From Diphasiastrum complanatum (lineage: Eukaryota > Streptophyta > Lycopodiopsida > Lycopodiales > Lycopodiaceae): 64,000 bases of DNA. The notes under the pieces were generated by a model that saw only the letters and a program-made list of their open reading frames with translations, was not told the origin of the DNA and did no database searches. Below, in pieces: positions 11,420-22,209 of the stretch (position 1 is the first letter of the stretch; each line of letters starts with the position of its first letter). Where the stretch lies: contig CM055095.1 of the NCBI GenBank assembly GCA_029204225.1, positions 45,894,575 through 45,958,574 on the forward strand, in the 5' to 3' direction. The position numbers and the translations under genes were made by a program.

Positions 11420-12367
11420 TGTTGCAATTCTATGCTCAAGCCCAATTCCATTAGGTAATGAAAATCCTGGAAACCTCGTGTTTATATCTATCCTTAAAAA
11501 CACAAAAAGAAGGAAGAAAGAAGAAGGCTCGAATTTTCTTACAGAAGATCACAAAATTCAGAATCAATTTTTTTTCGACCCAATGACAATCCCATCAAAG
11601 AGAAATTTTTTGATCTTGGATCTAATCGGATCAAGATGGAAAATATCCGAGCATCTTCGACCTTGGATCGCTTGAATCGGATCGGGTCTAATTTATCCGG
11701 ACATGTTCGAACCTTGGATAAGATCAAATCGGGTCTAAATTTTGTGACCCTGGTTCACAGTGTATAAATCCAACCCTTTGTAAATTATCCGACCCTTTTT
11801 ATAATTTTTGATATTGTTAGAAAATCCGACCCACATACTGTTAAAATAATGGCTACCTTCTGTGGGACTGTAAGTAGATTAACTTAAGATTCCAATGCAT
11901 TGATCATCTGACATCCAGTGGAGTCAACGCCCTTACAGGCATCTTTAGTAACAATGTATAGGCATTATTCTGCAACAATGATCAGTGGTTAAGATAGTTT
12001 TAGAATCAGTTAGTTAGTATTGATGTATTCTAGTATTCCAGAATTTGGTTTTCAGCTATCAACGAAGTCAGTTGAAGACTAGTTTTTGTGCCTACTGATT
12101 TTCGCCCATCTTCACGATCTTGTACTCCATTTTTGATAATTATCAAAGTGCAAGTTTTGTCTACGTTCTAGTTCCATTGCGCATTGTTGCAGTGTTCGAT
12201 CCATCTTGAATACATTGCTGGTAACTGCCGCACTTCCGATTGACTTCACCACCAACTCCACTTCCGTTGCACCACATTTCCATTGATTTTCGACTTGATA
12301 TCAGAGCATCGTTTCTATCAGAGCTCTACTAATCCGCTATCATCTCGATTTCTTTGATTTTCCAACA
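11420..12367 (+). repeat. Copia B 3' LTR (948 bp)
   Basis: It starts TGTTGCAATTCTATGCTCAA after a purine-rich AAGAGAAAA and ends TTTTCCAACA. Compared with the 5' LTR it carries an extra stretch of about 17 bp near 11920-11945 and many substitutions. Confidence 0.9.
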
Positions 12368-15300
12368 CCTTGTAGTTGGACTCCTCTTAATTTCATGTTC
12401 TACACTCATATAGGTCTAAATTGTGGAAAAAGTACAAAAAGGACCAAGAGTGGATCCTAATCTGATCCTCAAGAGGGATTGGTTGTCAATTTACTCGATC
12501 TATCAATCTACTTCAGATTAAGATCAATCTAGATCAATTCAAGACACAAAATCCTAACAAGAACAATCATTAATTGAAGGTAAGTGTACTTTATGGTTTC
12601 ACACGTGTGAAACACTGTTTGAGTATGGACTCCAACCTGAAAATCAAGTACACATTGATAGAACCTCAAAACAATCAAAACAAATGTAGACAAATGGAGA
12701 GAATCTCTCAAAATTGCTTCCAAAACCAAGATTGGTGTCTCACACTGATTATGGCCAAATGTGGTTCTATATATACAATAAGTGGGAGCTCGTGGTACTG
12801 ATCATCCCTTTGATCCCACATGTGTGAAGGTGCTCTGTCATATGATTATCCATCATGCAAAACTGACACTTGGACAAAACCTTCTATTTTGAGCACTTTT
12901 GGTCCATTTTCCTTTTATATGGAGATCTACTTGAAAATCTTCTAGAAGTCAAAATTCGTCTACTTCAGCTTATTCCACACATGTGAGCTGTCTTCTACAC
13001 ATGGGATGTGACACCTAACCAAAGGATGTGGCTCATGCAAGCAATAGATTGATGCCATGTGTCATATGTCTAGAAAACTAGTTTTTGGCCTTTTTAGGCA
13101 CTAGAACTTGAATTAAATCATTTGTACAACCTATATGGTTATGGTACATGACAGTACACTAGTTTCACACGTGGGAACAGGCTCCACACGTGTGTAATCA
13201 TCCTATATACAAGATTTTTGGCCTCTACCAAGGTTATTTTTGTATTTTTCACATAAATTAATGAGGTAGCCTCTTGCAATTTTGAAAAAAATAAATAAAT
13301 GTGAGAGCAACCTTAGATAATTACCTTTCAGCTTAATAATTTTTCAAAGGTAATATGCGTGAATGTAATCCAAAACCATCATTTACTTTAAGATCCTAAT
13401 GAATGCAATATGCAAAACTTGTTGGTTGAACTTCAAAGCCTCCAAGCAAAAATTGTTCACATTAACCCAACTTAAAAGTGGTGTGAATCAATGCTAAGTC
13501 TCCAAAATATCAAGTACTCACTATAGATTTGATTGTTTCACAGGATCGGTTGACCAATTTGAACACATTCCAAGACTAAAAATAAGCACTCTCAACTACA
13601 ACATTGGAGTTGTGGAAATTTTTAGCCAGCTCTCATTGTGACAAGTGAGTTATAGTAGGTAGCTCAAGATGTTGGGCATATCACAAGCAACGGGCCTATT
13701 ACTCTAGCTTGTAATTACAAATAAATCGGTACATGTAATTTGAGCGCATAAAGTAATTATGGATGGTCCTTCAATATGGATGTAAAGGGCCTTTACGCCC
13801 AAATTGTCGACATTATGGTGTTTAAAACTATTTTAGATACAAGTATTATGGAGGCCCCTCGGACCTCTAGTCCTAGATCATAAATCCTTCAAACCCTAAA
13901 ATCGCTTGGCCTCATATTATAAACTGCCCTAAACCCTAAATCTTGTAGTGATTATTGACGGACTACCCACTTTTTCTATCTACCGCTTAGTTCCGATGAT
14001 CTAGATTTCACCTGGCTCCCTTAAATGCCCAACACATGTCAAAACTACTCCATGGCTGCCACATGACAAAAATTGACAACTTACAGAACACCTAATGTGC
14101 TAAAGTTGGTTCTTTGCACATCAGCATAGGAGTGTGAGGTGATAGCCAATCGCTGAGTGGCGAAGGCAAATCCTTTTGATTGGTAAGAAGATCTTTCTTT
14201 CTTAGAAGTTTTTGTAACTAGCCACACAATTTTAACCTAAATCAACTTTGATGAGGTACCTTAAAAATTATACATGGATGTAATTTGTTTCATTGCCTTT
14301 GTTCATATGATTTGCAAATAAAAAATATAAAGTTTAATTGTTTAAGGAGGACAAAAGAAAAGAATGCAAGGAGGCTGGAACCAAAAAACATAACTATTGC
14401 CGAAAATAATTTTCTTACATGCATTTGCAACATGATATCCATAATGCAGTGGTATCTATCAATCTATAAAGATTGAGGATTACATGGTTTTTAAAATTCA
14501 AGAAGTTTTTTGTATTGAAAAATGAGTATAATGAGATATAAGATTTTATTTTTTAGATTTTAGGTTACATGATGTTTTATAAAAAAAGGAGATTTTATAT
14601 GAAAAGTATAAGCAAGAGTGGATAAAAAAAAGATGACATGATTCTTTGTGCAAAACAAACAAGTTTTTGAAATCGCACGTTCTAAATACTCTGTCGTCTT
14701 TTTAAGTACCGGTATTTTTGAGAACCTGTAGGTTTGGCTTTTAAGGTGTTGTACACATGCATTCCAGTGGGTTTACAAAAGAAAGTATAAAATTTTGTAA
14801 TCTATTTGCCATATGTACATCTGATACTATTTCCAAGATAAAACTGCTAAAATGTTCATAAAACGGAATGTATGTTGCAACATCGTGTCATGCATTTTGG
14901 TGAATGTGTTATGTAATGTGATAATTTTTTTTTTCTAAATTGTGTGATTGCCCGATGTATATATGACTGTTGCACAAACATTCTACTTTGTAGATTTATA
15001 TGCCTCTGTCCAATCGCGTTTTTGTGGCAGGCCTACACTCTGTAACATGAAAATCAGCATGTCAGGATTTGTTCGTTATGGATTTTTCCTACCAAATTTT
15101 TTTAAACCAAATAACTTATCAAGTATCTTACCCTGATCTCCAAAGTATCTATGGGATTTGAAGAAGATACTGGAGTGCTTTCAATGCCTACACATGAAAA
15201 AACGTTTAAATTTTTTTTTGCATGTTGTAAAATTCTTTTTTTTGTAGTCATATGTTATGAAATCCAAATGTAAAAGAATGAGTTTGTACCTGTGATTCGC

Positions 15301-15678
15301 TGCTAGCGATGGTGACTTGTGAACTTCTTTCTCTCTTAATTTTCTTTCTGTCCATCATTTCTAATACGATTTGAATAGAAATCAGCCCTTGCGGAAGTGG
15401 GGCACCCGTCTTTGACAAATATCCTAGTTGTTTACCCAAATCTATAATTATCGCATTGATGGCACCGAGAGTCGTCTTTCCATTCATTAAGATTTATATT
15501 GTATAAGAACTACAATGCACATATAGTGTAATAGTTTTTATTATGTGGGCCTCGAAATAACGAATGGCCGGTGGATTTGTCTTGATTGGTGATGGTATCT
15601 CGCCGTGGAAAAGCTTGTAAAAATGTTTTCAAAATCTTTAAACAATAGGTTTTGTATGACAACATGTGCTCTTTTCAG
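12368..15678. other. 3.3 kb with no gene recognised; CACACGTGTG motifs at 12.6-13.2 kb
   Basis: An 18-bp perfect palindrome, GTTTCACACGTGTGAAAC, lies at 12596-12613. Related CACATGTG/CACACGTG sites are at 12817-12826, 12976-12985, 13165-13174 and 13185-13194. A TATATATACA stretch lies near 12768. CCCTAAA motifs occur near 13905-13945. The remaining open frames, including those at 14285, 14948 and 15248-15487 (minus), have no recognisable domains. Confidence 0.5.
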
Positions 15679-15985
15679 TTACATAGTGAGAGATTGGTTG
15701 AGAGTTGTGTTAGAGGCAAAATATCAATTCGTGAACACAAGTTCTAAAAATTGCGGCGCTTAGTGTCATCTTCCGTTCTTCTGTTGTGTGTGGAAACATC
15801 TCGTTTTGTCGATCAGTACATGTGCAACCACCCCCTTTTTCACTACCGTTTTAGCGTATTTGATGACAATAATAAAGGAGAGTTGGGGTACTTATGTGAC
15901 TTTGATACCCGTTGTAGTTGGTGTGGATATCGCCAGTGGGGTACTCTTCTTGCATAACGTTGGAATATTTTTAATTGGAAAAGAT
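15679..15985 (+). pseudogene. Sugar-phosphate/phosphate translocator exon, decayed (TPT/At3g11320-like family)
   Basis: After an acceptor-like CTTTTCAG (15671-15678) the sequence follows the plant nucleotide-sugar/triose-phosphate transporter family in three successive frames: [23 protein letters not shown] with VVCGNISF; and [15 protein letters not shown], then [17 protein letters not shown]. In the family these form continuous transmembrane segments (SRTQFFKIAALS, VVxGNIS, GATTPFFTAVFAYLM, TLVPVVTGVVIASG). Breaks include a TGA at the Arg of SRTQ and frameshifts near 15713 and after GNISF, where the LRYLPVSFNQA segment is mangled. The intact splice acceptor suggests a broken genomic copy rather than a processed pseudogene. 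No other exons were found in the window. Confidence 0.75.
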
Positions 15986-16028
15986 GCTTTCTATGGCTAT
16001 CGTTCTAAATTGCACCTAAATATTTATT

Positions 16029-16066
16029 ACAACACGACCTAGCATGCTTCTGCTAGGCCGTGTTGT
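16029..16066. repeat. Inverted repeat hairpin, 16-bp stem and 6-nt loop
   Basis: CAACACGACCTAGCA (16030-16044) faces TGCTAGGCCGTGTTG (16051-16065) with one mismatch, around the loop TGCTTC. The outer A/T pair extends it by one base. Function is unknown. Confidence 0.8.
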
Positions 16067-16520
16067 GATGACAAAATCCTTCATGAATGAAATTAGTCTA
16101 GCTTCCTATGTTTTGGCTATATAAAAAACAAAAAATAAAAATAAAAAATTTGCATCATGAAAGTTTCAAATTGCATAATTCTATTACCTTCTTTGCAATC
16201 TAATGATCATCGGGTTGGACTTATACACGCAGGGTGCCAAATCCCTCTCACTTATTAACTAGGGTTAGGGTTGTCTTGGGATCCGCAAACCCTCCAACAA
16301 AAGCATATGGCCCACTTAATTTGGTTGCGTGAACAGAACTACCTGATACTCTTAACTAGCATTCTCTACAATTTTTGCATCGTCGCCCTCAAATTCACAC
16401 CATGATTTCCAGTTTGTTTCACGCTAACAAATTCTCTCTCTTGAAAAATCTGTTTTGATTCCAAGCATGTCTCACACAATTGGAAACATTCACCAAATAA
16501 AAGTTTTCAAGAGCATGAAG

Positions 16521-16752
16521 GCATGCAATTGACACCTAGCCAACACCATATTTAGCAATACTTCACGCATGCAATTGACACCTAGCCAAAACCATAATCA
16601 GCAATATTTTACTTATGGTCAAGATAAATCGATGGTCAATAATTAGCAGTACTTTACTTACGATCAAGATAAGTCAATGGTCAATACAAGTCAAAACCAT
16701 AATTAACAATACTTATAGTAAAGATAACTGAATGGTTAAGATAAGTCAAAAC
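16521..16752. repeat. Degenerate tandem repeats
   Basis: A 46-bp unit beginning GCATGCAATTGACACCTAGC occurs at 16521-16566 and 16567-16610. Three looser repeats of a GATCAAGATAAGTCAATGGT-like unit follow. This array contains the GTCAAAAC site used by the adjoining hAT element. Confidence 0.75.
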
Positions 16753-17380
16753 TAGTGTTGGGTGGGTATCACTATTTTAAATACCAGCTCGGTCATGGTA
16801 TTGGAGTACTCCGCACTTTCTAAAACCAAGCATATCCATGGTATCAAAGAAAATAAGTCTTCAATCACCAGTCGGGTTTGAACATAGACAAAATTTATCA
16901 ACTTCGCACTGGTATGGATCTATTTGGTATTGCAAAGGTAATACCAGCCAGTCATAAACCTGGGTATAGATAGTTAGAATTTTAATGTTAGAAAAATCAA
17001 ATGGCTTTACCAAAGCAATGTGCTTATAATTACAAGTTACAAGCCCTGTTCTTGTCTAAAAAAGGAGGCAACGGGGCTACGATGTGCCTTTTGAATAATT
17101 TTTAATAGTTTAATCTTTAATGAGACATGAGAGATGGAGGGTGTAGTTAATACGAGGTATTAATGGCATGTAATGGCTTGTTATTTTAAGGCTTGTAATA
17201 AATTTTTTTGGAAGATATGATACCCGGGCATAGGGTGGTACCCTCATTTTTGCCCCGGTCCGGGTATATCCTGAGGTATATAGGATTTTTATACCACACT
17301 AGTTTGGTTTTGACCCTGGTATCGCTGATCTAATACCAGGGGTATCCTTTTAGTTGGCGGGTATCTCATTTTTATACACC

Positions 17381-17466
17381 ACCCAACGGGGTTGGCTCAA
17401 CTGGTTAGCTTGGCATCCAAAGTTTCTTTGGTCCCAGGTTCGAGCCTCCCCTTGGAAACCAAGAAG
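17381..17466 (+). mobile_element. 86-bp tRNA-derived retroposon with perfect 14-bp TSD
   Basis: CATTTTTATACACC occurs at 17367-17380 and again at 17467-17480, bracketing an 86-bp insert. The insert carries a pol III A box TGGCTCAACTGG (17393-17404) and a B box GGTTCGAGCC (17437-17446), 44 bp apart, as in a tRNA gene. The T-stem and acceptor do not pair properly, so it is not a working tRNA. There is no A-tail. It is either a minimal SINE or a retroposed tRNA copy. Confidence 0.82.
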
Positions 17467-17560
17467 CATTTTTATACACCATATGGGTTATGGTACCTGG
17501 GTTTATAGCAAGGTATAACTCTATATACCCACCAAAGGTCAAAACCTTAATTTTAAAAGG

Positions 17561-17640
17561 GCTAGTACTAAACCCTAAACTTTAAACCCTTAACCCTAAA
17601 CTCTAAATCTTACACCCTAAAGGGTTTAGGATTTAGGGCT
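17561..17640. repeat. Interstitial plant-telomere-like repeats (CCCTAAA)
   Basis: There are degenerate ACCCTAAA/TTTAGGG units, in both orientations around 17610-17640, inside the right part of the hAT element. They are too diverged and short to be a telomere. Confidence 0.7.
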
Positions 17641-17691
17641 TATGGCTTCGGAGGGAAGAATAAAAAAGCCATAAAGCCCACCCAACACTTG

Positions 17692-18231
17692 TCAAAACCC
17701 TAATTTGTCAAAACGGAAAGAATCAAAATGCAAGAATTGCGTTTTAATTACATTCTCTCTCTCTCTCTCTCTCTCTCTCTGCCCGAAGTGACCATCGTCT
17801 TCATTAACTTGTGAGTTGCTCGCACTACTAAGACTTGGAAATGTGTTGATTGATTTGGTTAAAAACCCCATATTTCTAAAAATACTGTCATCACAACCTG
17901 CTGCCATACTTGAATGCAGCCCTTCACTCAATCTTAACTATCTGGTTTCTCAATCTGTTCGGATTTTGAGAGCCGATCAGTTCCACTAGCGATTGATGAA
18001 GGGTTGGTAGACTTACTGTCTACTCTAGCTAGTCCGCCTGCAACTGCCATCAAACATGTTTAGCCTATCGGCAATGCATAAATCGTCATTCCTGGAACTG
18101 CCCCATCTCTCATATTCCTTGTCAGTCTTGATCCTATCTGGTTTCTCAATCTGTTGAGATTTTGAGGTGCTGAAAGGAACCTCTGGGTTAAAAATACGCG
18201 GATGTTTTAAAGCGCAGCTTCTACGTGTCAC
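17692..18231 (-). other. Unrecognised minus-strand frames sharing a duplicated SKSxQIEKPD motif
   Basis: Frames at 18231-18025 and about 18040-17940 (different phases) both read S-K-S-x-Q-I-E-K-P-D. This reflects a 33-bp direct repeat at 17938-17970 and 18134-18166 with two mismatches. I recognise no domain. These could be small exons of a divergent gene upstream of TGS1, or the repeat may be non-coding. Evidence for a gene is weak. Confidence 0.25.
17754..17780. repeat. (TC)13 microsatellite
   Basis: A pure TC run at 17754-17780, 63 bp beyond the right end of the hAT element. On the minus strand it encodes an RERERERE run in a short open frame (17931-17692). Confidence 0.95.
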
Positions 18232-18690
18232 AATTTTTTTTGATTTTACAGAGGTAAGTCAGCTTCATAAGCAGTAATAAGCCAGTGAAGAACGTAAGTT
18301 ACAATTCTTTGTTTGTTTTTTTCAAAATATAAGGAAACCTGAGAAGTTAAGTAGATTACTGTAAATACCTGATGGTAGGTGTAGTCTTCCACAGTAGAAA
18401 ATTGACAGGAAAAGCTAGATTGATTAAGACTGTAAATGGAAACAGCCTGTCGCGTCAGCCTGTGCTTCTTATGGATCTATGCTTGGCCACTGAATGACTC
18501 CTGCTGTACTTGATACTTGTAAACACAAGAAAAGACTGCTCTGCTCTCCCAGCTGCTGCTGTAAAACTAGCAATGTCTGCAAAGTCGTAACTACTCCTCA
18601 AAGACAGACGCCCTCTAAACTCGTATAATGTATGAGATTCTAATGAAACATCTTCACAGACACAAATCCGCTGCAGAACGTATCGATGAT

Positions 18691-18786
18691 CCACGTGGCT
18701 CACATGCACAGCTTCTACGTGTTCTAATCATCATTTCTTATTTCGGAAATAAAATAAATCTAAGCTCATAAGAATTTGACACGTGG
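18691..18786 (+). promoter_or_regulatory. Two G-box (CACGTGG) sites upstream of the proposed TGS1 start
   Basis: CCACGTGG (18691-18698, palindromic) and ACACGTGG (18779-18786) lie 330-420 bp ahead of the ATG at 19114. G-boxes are common bZIP/bHLH sites in plant promoters. Assignment to TGS1 depends on exon 1 being right. Confidence 0.35.
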
Positions 18787-19113
18787 TTCATTCTGCTTTC
18801 AGAAAGAGCAGAACACCACGGTAGGCTAAAATTGTAAACAAATAGAGATCCAATCTTTTCTGCTGATCAAGGGGTAATCATAGTAAGTTTCACCTCTAGA
18901 TCAGAAACAGTCTTAATTGCCCTAATAGTTTCTGAAATCTTCCAATTTCAGTTCAGAGTTAGCTTTATTCTGTATGTTCCAAAGAAAGAATGCCAGGCTT
19001 GGTTTTGCTAGATTGATATGCCCTATAGGCTTGGTGGTGTGTACTGTTTTACAGGCTGATGACGTCTATTCCTCTTTTTTAGGAGGTAGAGTGTGTGGAA
19101 GCGGGGCAGGAAG

Positions 19114-19181
19114 ATGCTGGCAATTGAAGAATCTGCACAACCTGCATCGGCGTCATTTGTGGTCACTGAAATTCAACTAAG
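19114..19181 (+). CDS. TGS1: TGS1 exon 1 (proposed), N-terminus
   Basis: The ATG at 19114 is the first after an in-frame TAG at 19087. It encodes 22 codons ending FVVTEIQL plus AG, before the donor AG|GTTTTT. The split codon AG+G joins exon 2 as Arg, giving TEIQLRDDDEVW. Plant TGS1 N-termini have a comparable L-F-K-L-T-E-V-x-L-W-D-D opening. The donor is weak and the match short, so this rests on phase agreement and resemblance rather than strong homology. Confidence 0.45.
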
Positions 19182-21463
19182 GTTTTTCTACTTCCATTAA
19201 ACTTGTAGTAGATGTAGTGATTGATGCTTCTTGGTATTATCAACCCATGGGATCATAAGAGAATCGAACTTGGGTGGGCAAGCCAATCTCAAGCACAAGG
19301 TGTAGGAAGATGGATGCAGTGATGTATGAATTAGAATTAGGTTAAGAATAAAGAGTTTAGGGTTTAAGGTTCGAATGCCACAGTATTACGGTGAGGGTTA
19401 ATATTTAGAGTTTTTAGATTATTATTTAGATTTAGGATATTGTGTTTGAAGGTTTAATTGTTTGGATATAGGGTTAGAGAAAGTTCAAGGTTTGGGCTTA
19501 GGTTTTAGGGTCTATGTGACCTACGCCTACATTTGGCACTAACGCACTGAGTATGAATGTTGTAACATTTGGTTCAAGCTACACATGATGTAGTTGATAC
19601 CAACTTAACGTAAAGGCATCTAAGCATCCATCCATGAGGGCAACTAACAGCAAGGCAAACCCATTCAAATGGTCTCGACATTAACCCAATTCTATAAAAT
19701 TATTGTTCTTCTCACTAGACTTGACATTAAAATTGAAACCTAATGGTAATCATCTCTATTATCAAGCACATGACAGGTACATTTGATTTGACACTGACTT
19801 AGCCTTAGGGCCACTAGTGGGGGCTTAACATGAAGTTTGACATGCACTAGTAAGCGGAGCTAATGGCCTGGACCTAGAACATGCTTAAGTTTCGCTTCAC
19901 TTGACTCTCCTCATTATTTTGTTGTGATTTGGCCTCACCTTACAATTAGATTCAATACATTTTTGGTAATGCACACTTTTCAAAACTTGGAATACTTTAG
20001 GAGGCTAAATAGGCACGTCAACCACTCTTGGACAAAAAGCTCCATGAGTCGTCATGGTCCTGGCTCAAGCTCTAGAGCCAGCTCAATTCCTATCGTTATG
20101 TGATTGGCTCATCCAGAGTTGGCAAGCAGAGCCATTTTTATCTGTACCTTCATTGGGACATTTCTCGGGACACCAAGATGGGACTGTCACCAAGATGAGT
20201 CTTTTAGGAGCATTTTGGGATTCCCAAGTCAGCTCTTTAATTCCTAGAGATAAGATTGATACACTAGTTTTTGCTCTTGTATGTCCTCATTTGTGCGGTT
20301 AATTGGACTCAAGCGTTTTACCTCAGGGAGGCAAAAGAAGTCTTTAGACTCTTCACTGATACGTGACTTATTGGAGGACCAAAGCTACTAGTTTAAATGT
20401 ATCTAAGCATGCCAAAAGAATCATGGCGAGCTTCGGTCATATTGATTTTAATTTTGAAATTTCTTTTTCTAATGGGAATGCAATAATTCAAGACATTGGC
20501 ACGGTTAAGTCTTCATGATATGAGATGACAAGAGGCATATGTTCTATATTGTTTGGTTATTCCCCTAGTAGCTAGCTTTGCTTTGTGATTACACATCTCA
20601 TAGTTTTGTAAATGGTGGGATCGTTCTGCAGGAAACATTGTTCATTCACATATTTTTTGCTCAATAAAAATCTGGAAATAAGTTGACTCTTTTAAGGTGT
20701 TCCATACATATGAAACAAACTTCGTTTTGTACATATAGAACAAAATGTATGACCAATAGTTTTTTTGGAAGGGGTACCTATGGTACATTTTCTAACTTCA
20801 CTATATTTGCTTATATTACAAGCATTGATTTATGGATGAGCCATATTCTATGGTACATAAAGCACTCCTAAATTTTTTCCTTTGTTATTTAGGGTGCGTT
20901 CCTAGAGCAGATTGCACCTCGTGTTTGAGGAACGTCCCGAGAACCTGGGAACATGTTCCCATGGTTTTCAGTCATTATATTTTTACCACAGAATACTTTT
21001 TTTTACCACAATAATGTTTTACATAATGACAGTAATTGAAAGGAAGGCCATACTAACTCAAGGTAAACCCTAGGGTCAGGTTAGTGGGACCATGGTAACT
21101 CAGGGTAGGATAAGTGTGTAAAAATATTAGAATTTCTTTACGTCAGGTGGTGCAATCATTTTCGTGCGTCCCAGCGCCCTCATTCCCCGTTCCCCTAAGG
21201 CTACGCCCTCAGGATCACGAGGGCCTCACTTGCTGGAACGCCCTCAAATGAATGCACCACCTATTACATCTTGTACTATGCAATTTGCTTTATTTCGTAT
21301 CAATCATTAGTTTATTGAGAATCCCACTTCCTAGCCTAACTTTTGTCTATTGTAGTTTATCACGGGAAAAAGTAGGTGCTTTTCATTGTCAAAACCTTGC
21401 CAACTTGTTGCTAGTGGTGTTCAATACATGTTTATTTTATTCGAGTTTTTTTTAAATGATTAG
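19182..21463 (+). other. TGS1 intron 1 (proposed), 2.3 kb
   Basis: It contains a 118-bp inverted-repeat MITE at 21145-21262 and scattered TTTAGGG-like motifs at 19340-19510. The open frame at 20054-20302 and smaller ones show no recognisable domain. Confidence 0.45.
21145..21262. mobile_element. 118-bp MITE / fold-back element
   Basis: The terminal inverted repeat AGGTGGTGCA is perfect over 10 bp (21145-21154 and 21253-21262). Similarity continues inward, with 24 of 29 bases matching from 21147 (GTGGTGCAATCATTT... against the complement of the right arm). Flanking octamers TTTACGTC (left) and ATTACATC (right) agree at 6 of 8 bases and may be a worn target duplication. The interior is GC-rich compared with its surroundings. 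Confidence 0.65.
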
Positions 21464-21539
21464 GGATGATGATGAAGTTTGGGTTTCATCGGATTTATAT
21501 ATCAAAGAAGGCAAAAAAGATGCTGAATGTCAAGAAGAG
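21464..21539 (+). CDS. TGS1: TGS1 exon 2 (proposed)
   Basis: A T-rich tract ending AAATGATTAG precedes the exon, and a strong donor GAG|GTGAGT closes it. The frame reads DDDEVWVSSDLYIKEGKKDA and ends CQEE in phase 0, matching the phase-0 start of exon 3. The acidic, Trp-containing sequence fits the region ahead of the conserved M-x-x-L-G-L-P motif in plant TGS1. Both flanking phases fit. Confidence 0.6.
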
Positions 21540-22209
21540 GTGAGTTTTGGTCTTTAAGTTGTTGTAACATTTCGTATGAGTAGATAATTTGTTGCAAAAA
21601 TACATGTTGCTCGTAATTATCCTTGTGAATGGTTGGTTAGAAATGTATAGTTTATCTTGCTAATCTAGTTCCAAGTTTTAATTGTTTTGAGCAAAAGATC
21701 TTATGTGAAATGTGTTTTGTATGCTCAAAATCAAATGAACATCTTATAAAATATTTTACAATAGTAAAAACAGAGTTTTAGTTTGATTCTATGATGTTAT
21801 GCCCTAGTGTAGCAAGCCCAGTGTTTGGAATGAGGTTGTTTTGAATGCCCAAAAAGTAGGGTTGCTATAGTGGAAGCGAGGTACTATGTTTCTTTTAGAT
21901 GGCCAAGCCATTTATTTGTTTAAGGTATTCTACACAACAATATGAACAATATTATCGTTTGTCCTCTCTATAAGTATCATCCTATCTTGGATTGATTGAT
22001 CTGATGCTCTTGGCATGATGTTGTTGCACGAGTTCTTGTGCTTCTGCCATATTCAATACTTGAAACTATCTAATGACTAATTTTTCTATTGGCACAATGT
22101 CTTGATAAAAGTAACAAGCTATATATTCTTGTTGAACTCCATCAACTTTGCTTTTTAGTGTTGGCCTTCATCATGACTAAGTTTGCTCTTCAACTCTAAT
22201 GAAGTGATA

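Larger units (their letters stand above)
8327..12367 (+). mobile_element. Ty1/copia element B with two LTRs, tRNA-iMet PBS and 5-bp TSD; internally deleted
   Basis: Both LTRs begin TGTTG and end CAAC(A/G). The 5' LTR is 8327-9239 and the 3' LTR 11420-12367. Flanking 5-mers CCTCG (8322-8326) and CCTTG (12368-12372) differ at one base and fit a target duplication. The primer binding site TGGTATCAGAGC (9240-9251) directly follows the 5' LTR. The 2.2-kb interior is about half the length of a full copia coding region. Gag is followed by small remnants of integrase C-terminus, RT and RNase H. The LTRs are about 90% alike over their first 160 bases by eye, so the insertion is not recent. Confidence 0.9.
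16753..17690. mobile_element. Non-autonomous hAT-type DNA transposon (938 bp), perfect 8-bp TSD
   Basis: The left end is TAGTGTTGGGTGGG (16753-16766). The right end is CCCACCCAACACTT (17677-17690), whose complement AAGTGTTGGGTGGG matches at 13 of 14 bases. GTCAAAAC flanks both ends in direct orientation (16745-16752 and 17691-17698). An 8-bp duplication and T/C-A-x-x-G termini are features of the hAT superfamily. No transposase frame is present. The interior is rich in GGTATAC/ACCCGGGTAT variants and ends in CCCTAAA-like repeats. It contains a nested 86-bp retroposon at 17381-17466. Confidence 0.88.

Noticed and set aside
17389-17462. Functional tRNA gene
   Set aside because: A and B boxes are good, but the T-stem and acceptor stem do not pair and no consistent anticodon arm forms. 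The flanking 14-bp duplication marks it as a retroposed copy.
17561-17640. Telomeric repeat array
   Set aside because: CCCTAAA units are few, diverged and in mixed orientation inside a transposon. They are interstitial and not a chromosome end.
20892-21258. Larger DNA transposon from GGGTGCGTTC (20892) to GAATGCACC (21258)
   Set aside because: Only about nine bases pair, and no matching duplication was found. The right arm is explained better by the 118-bp MITE starting at 21145.
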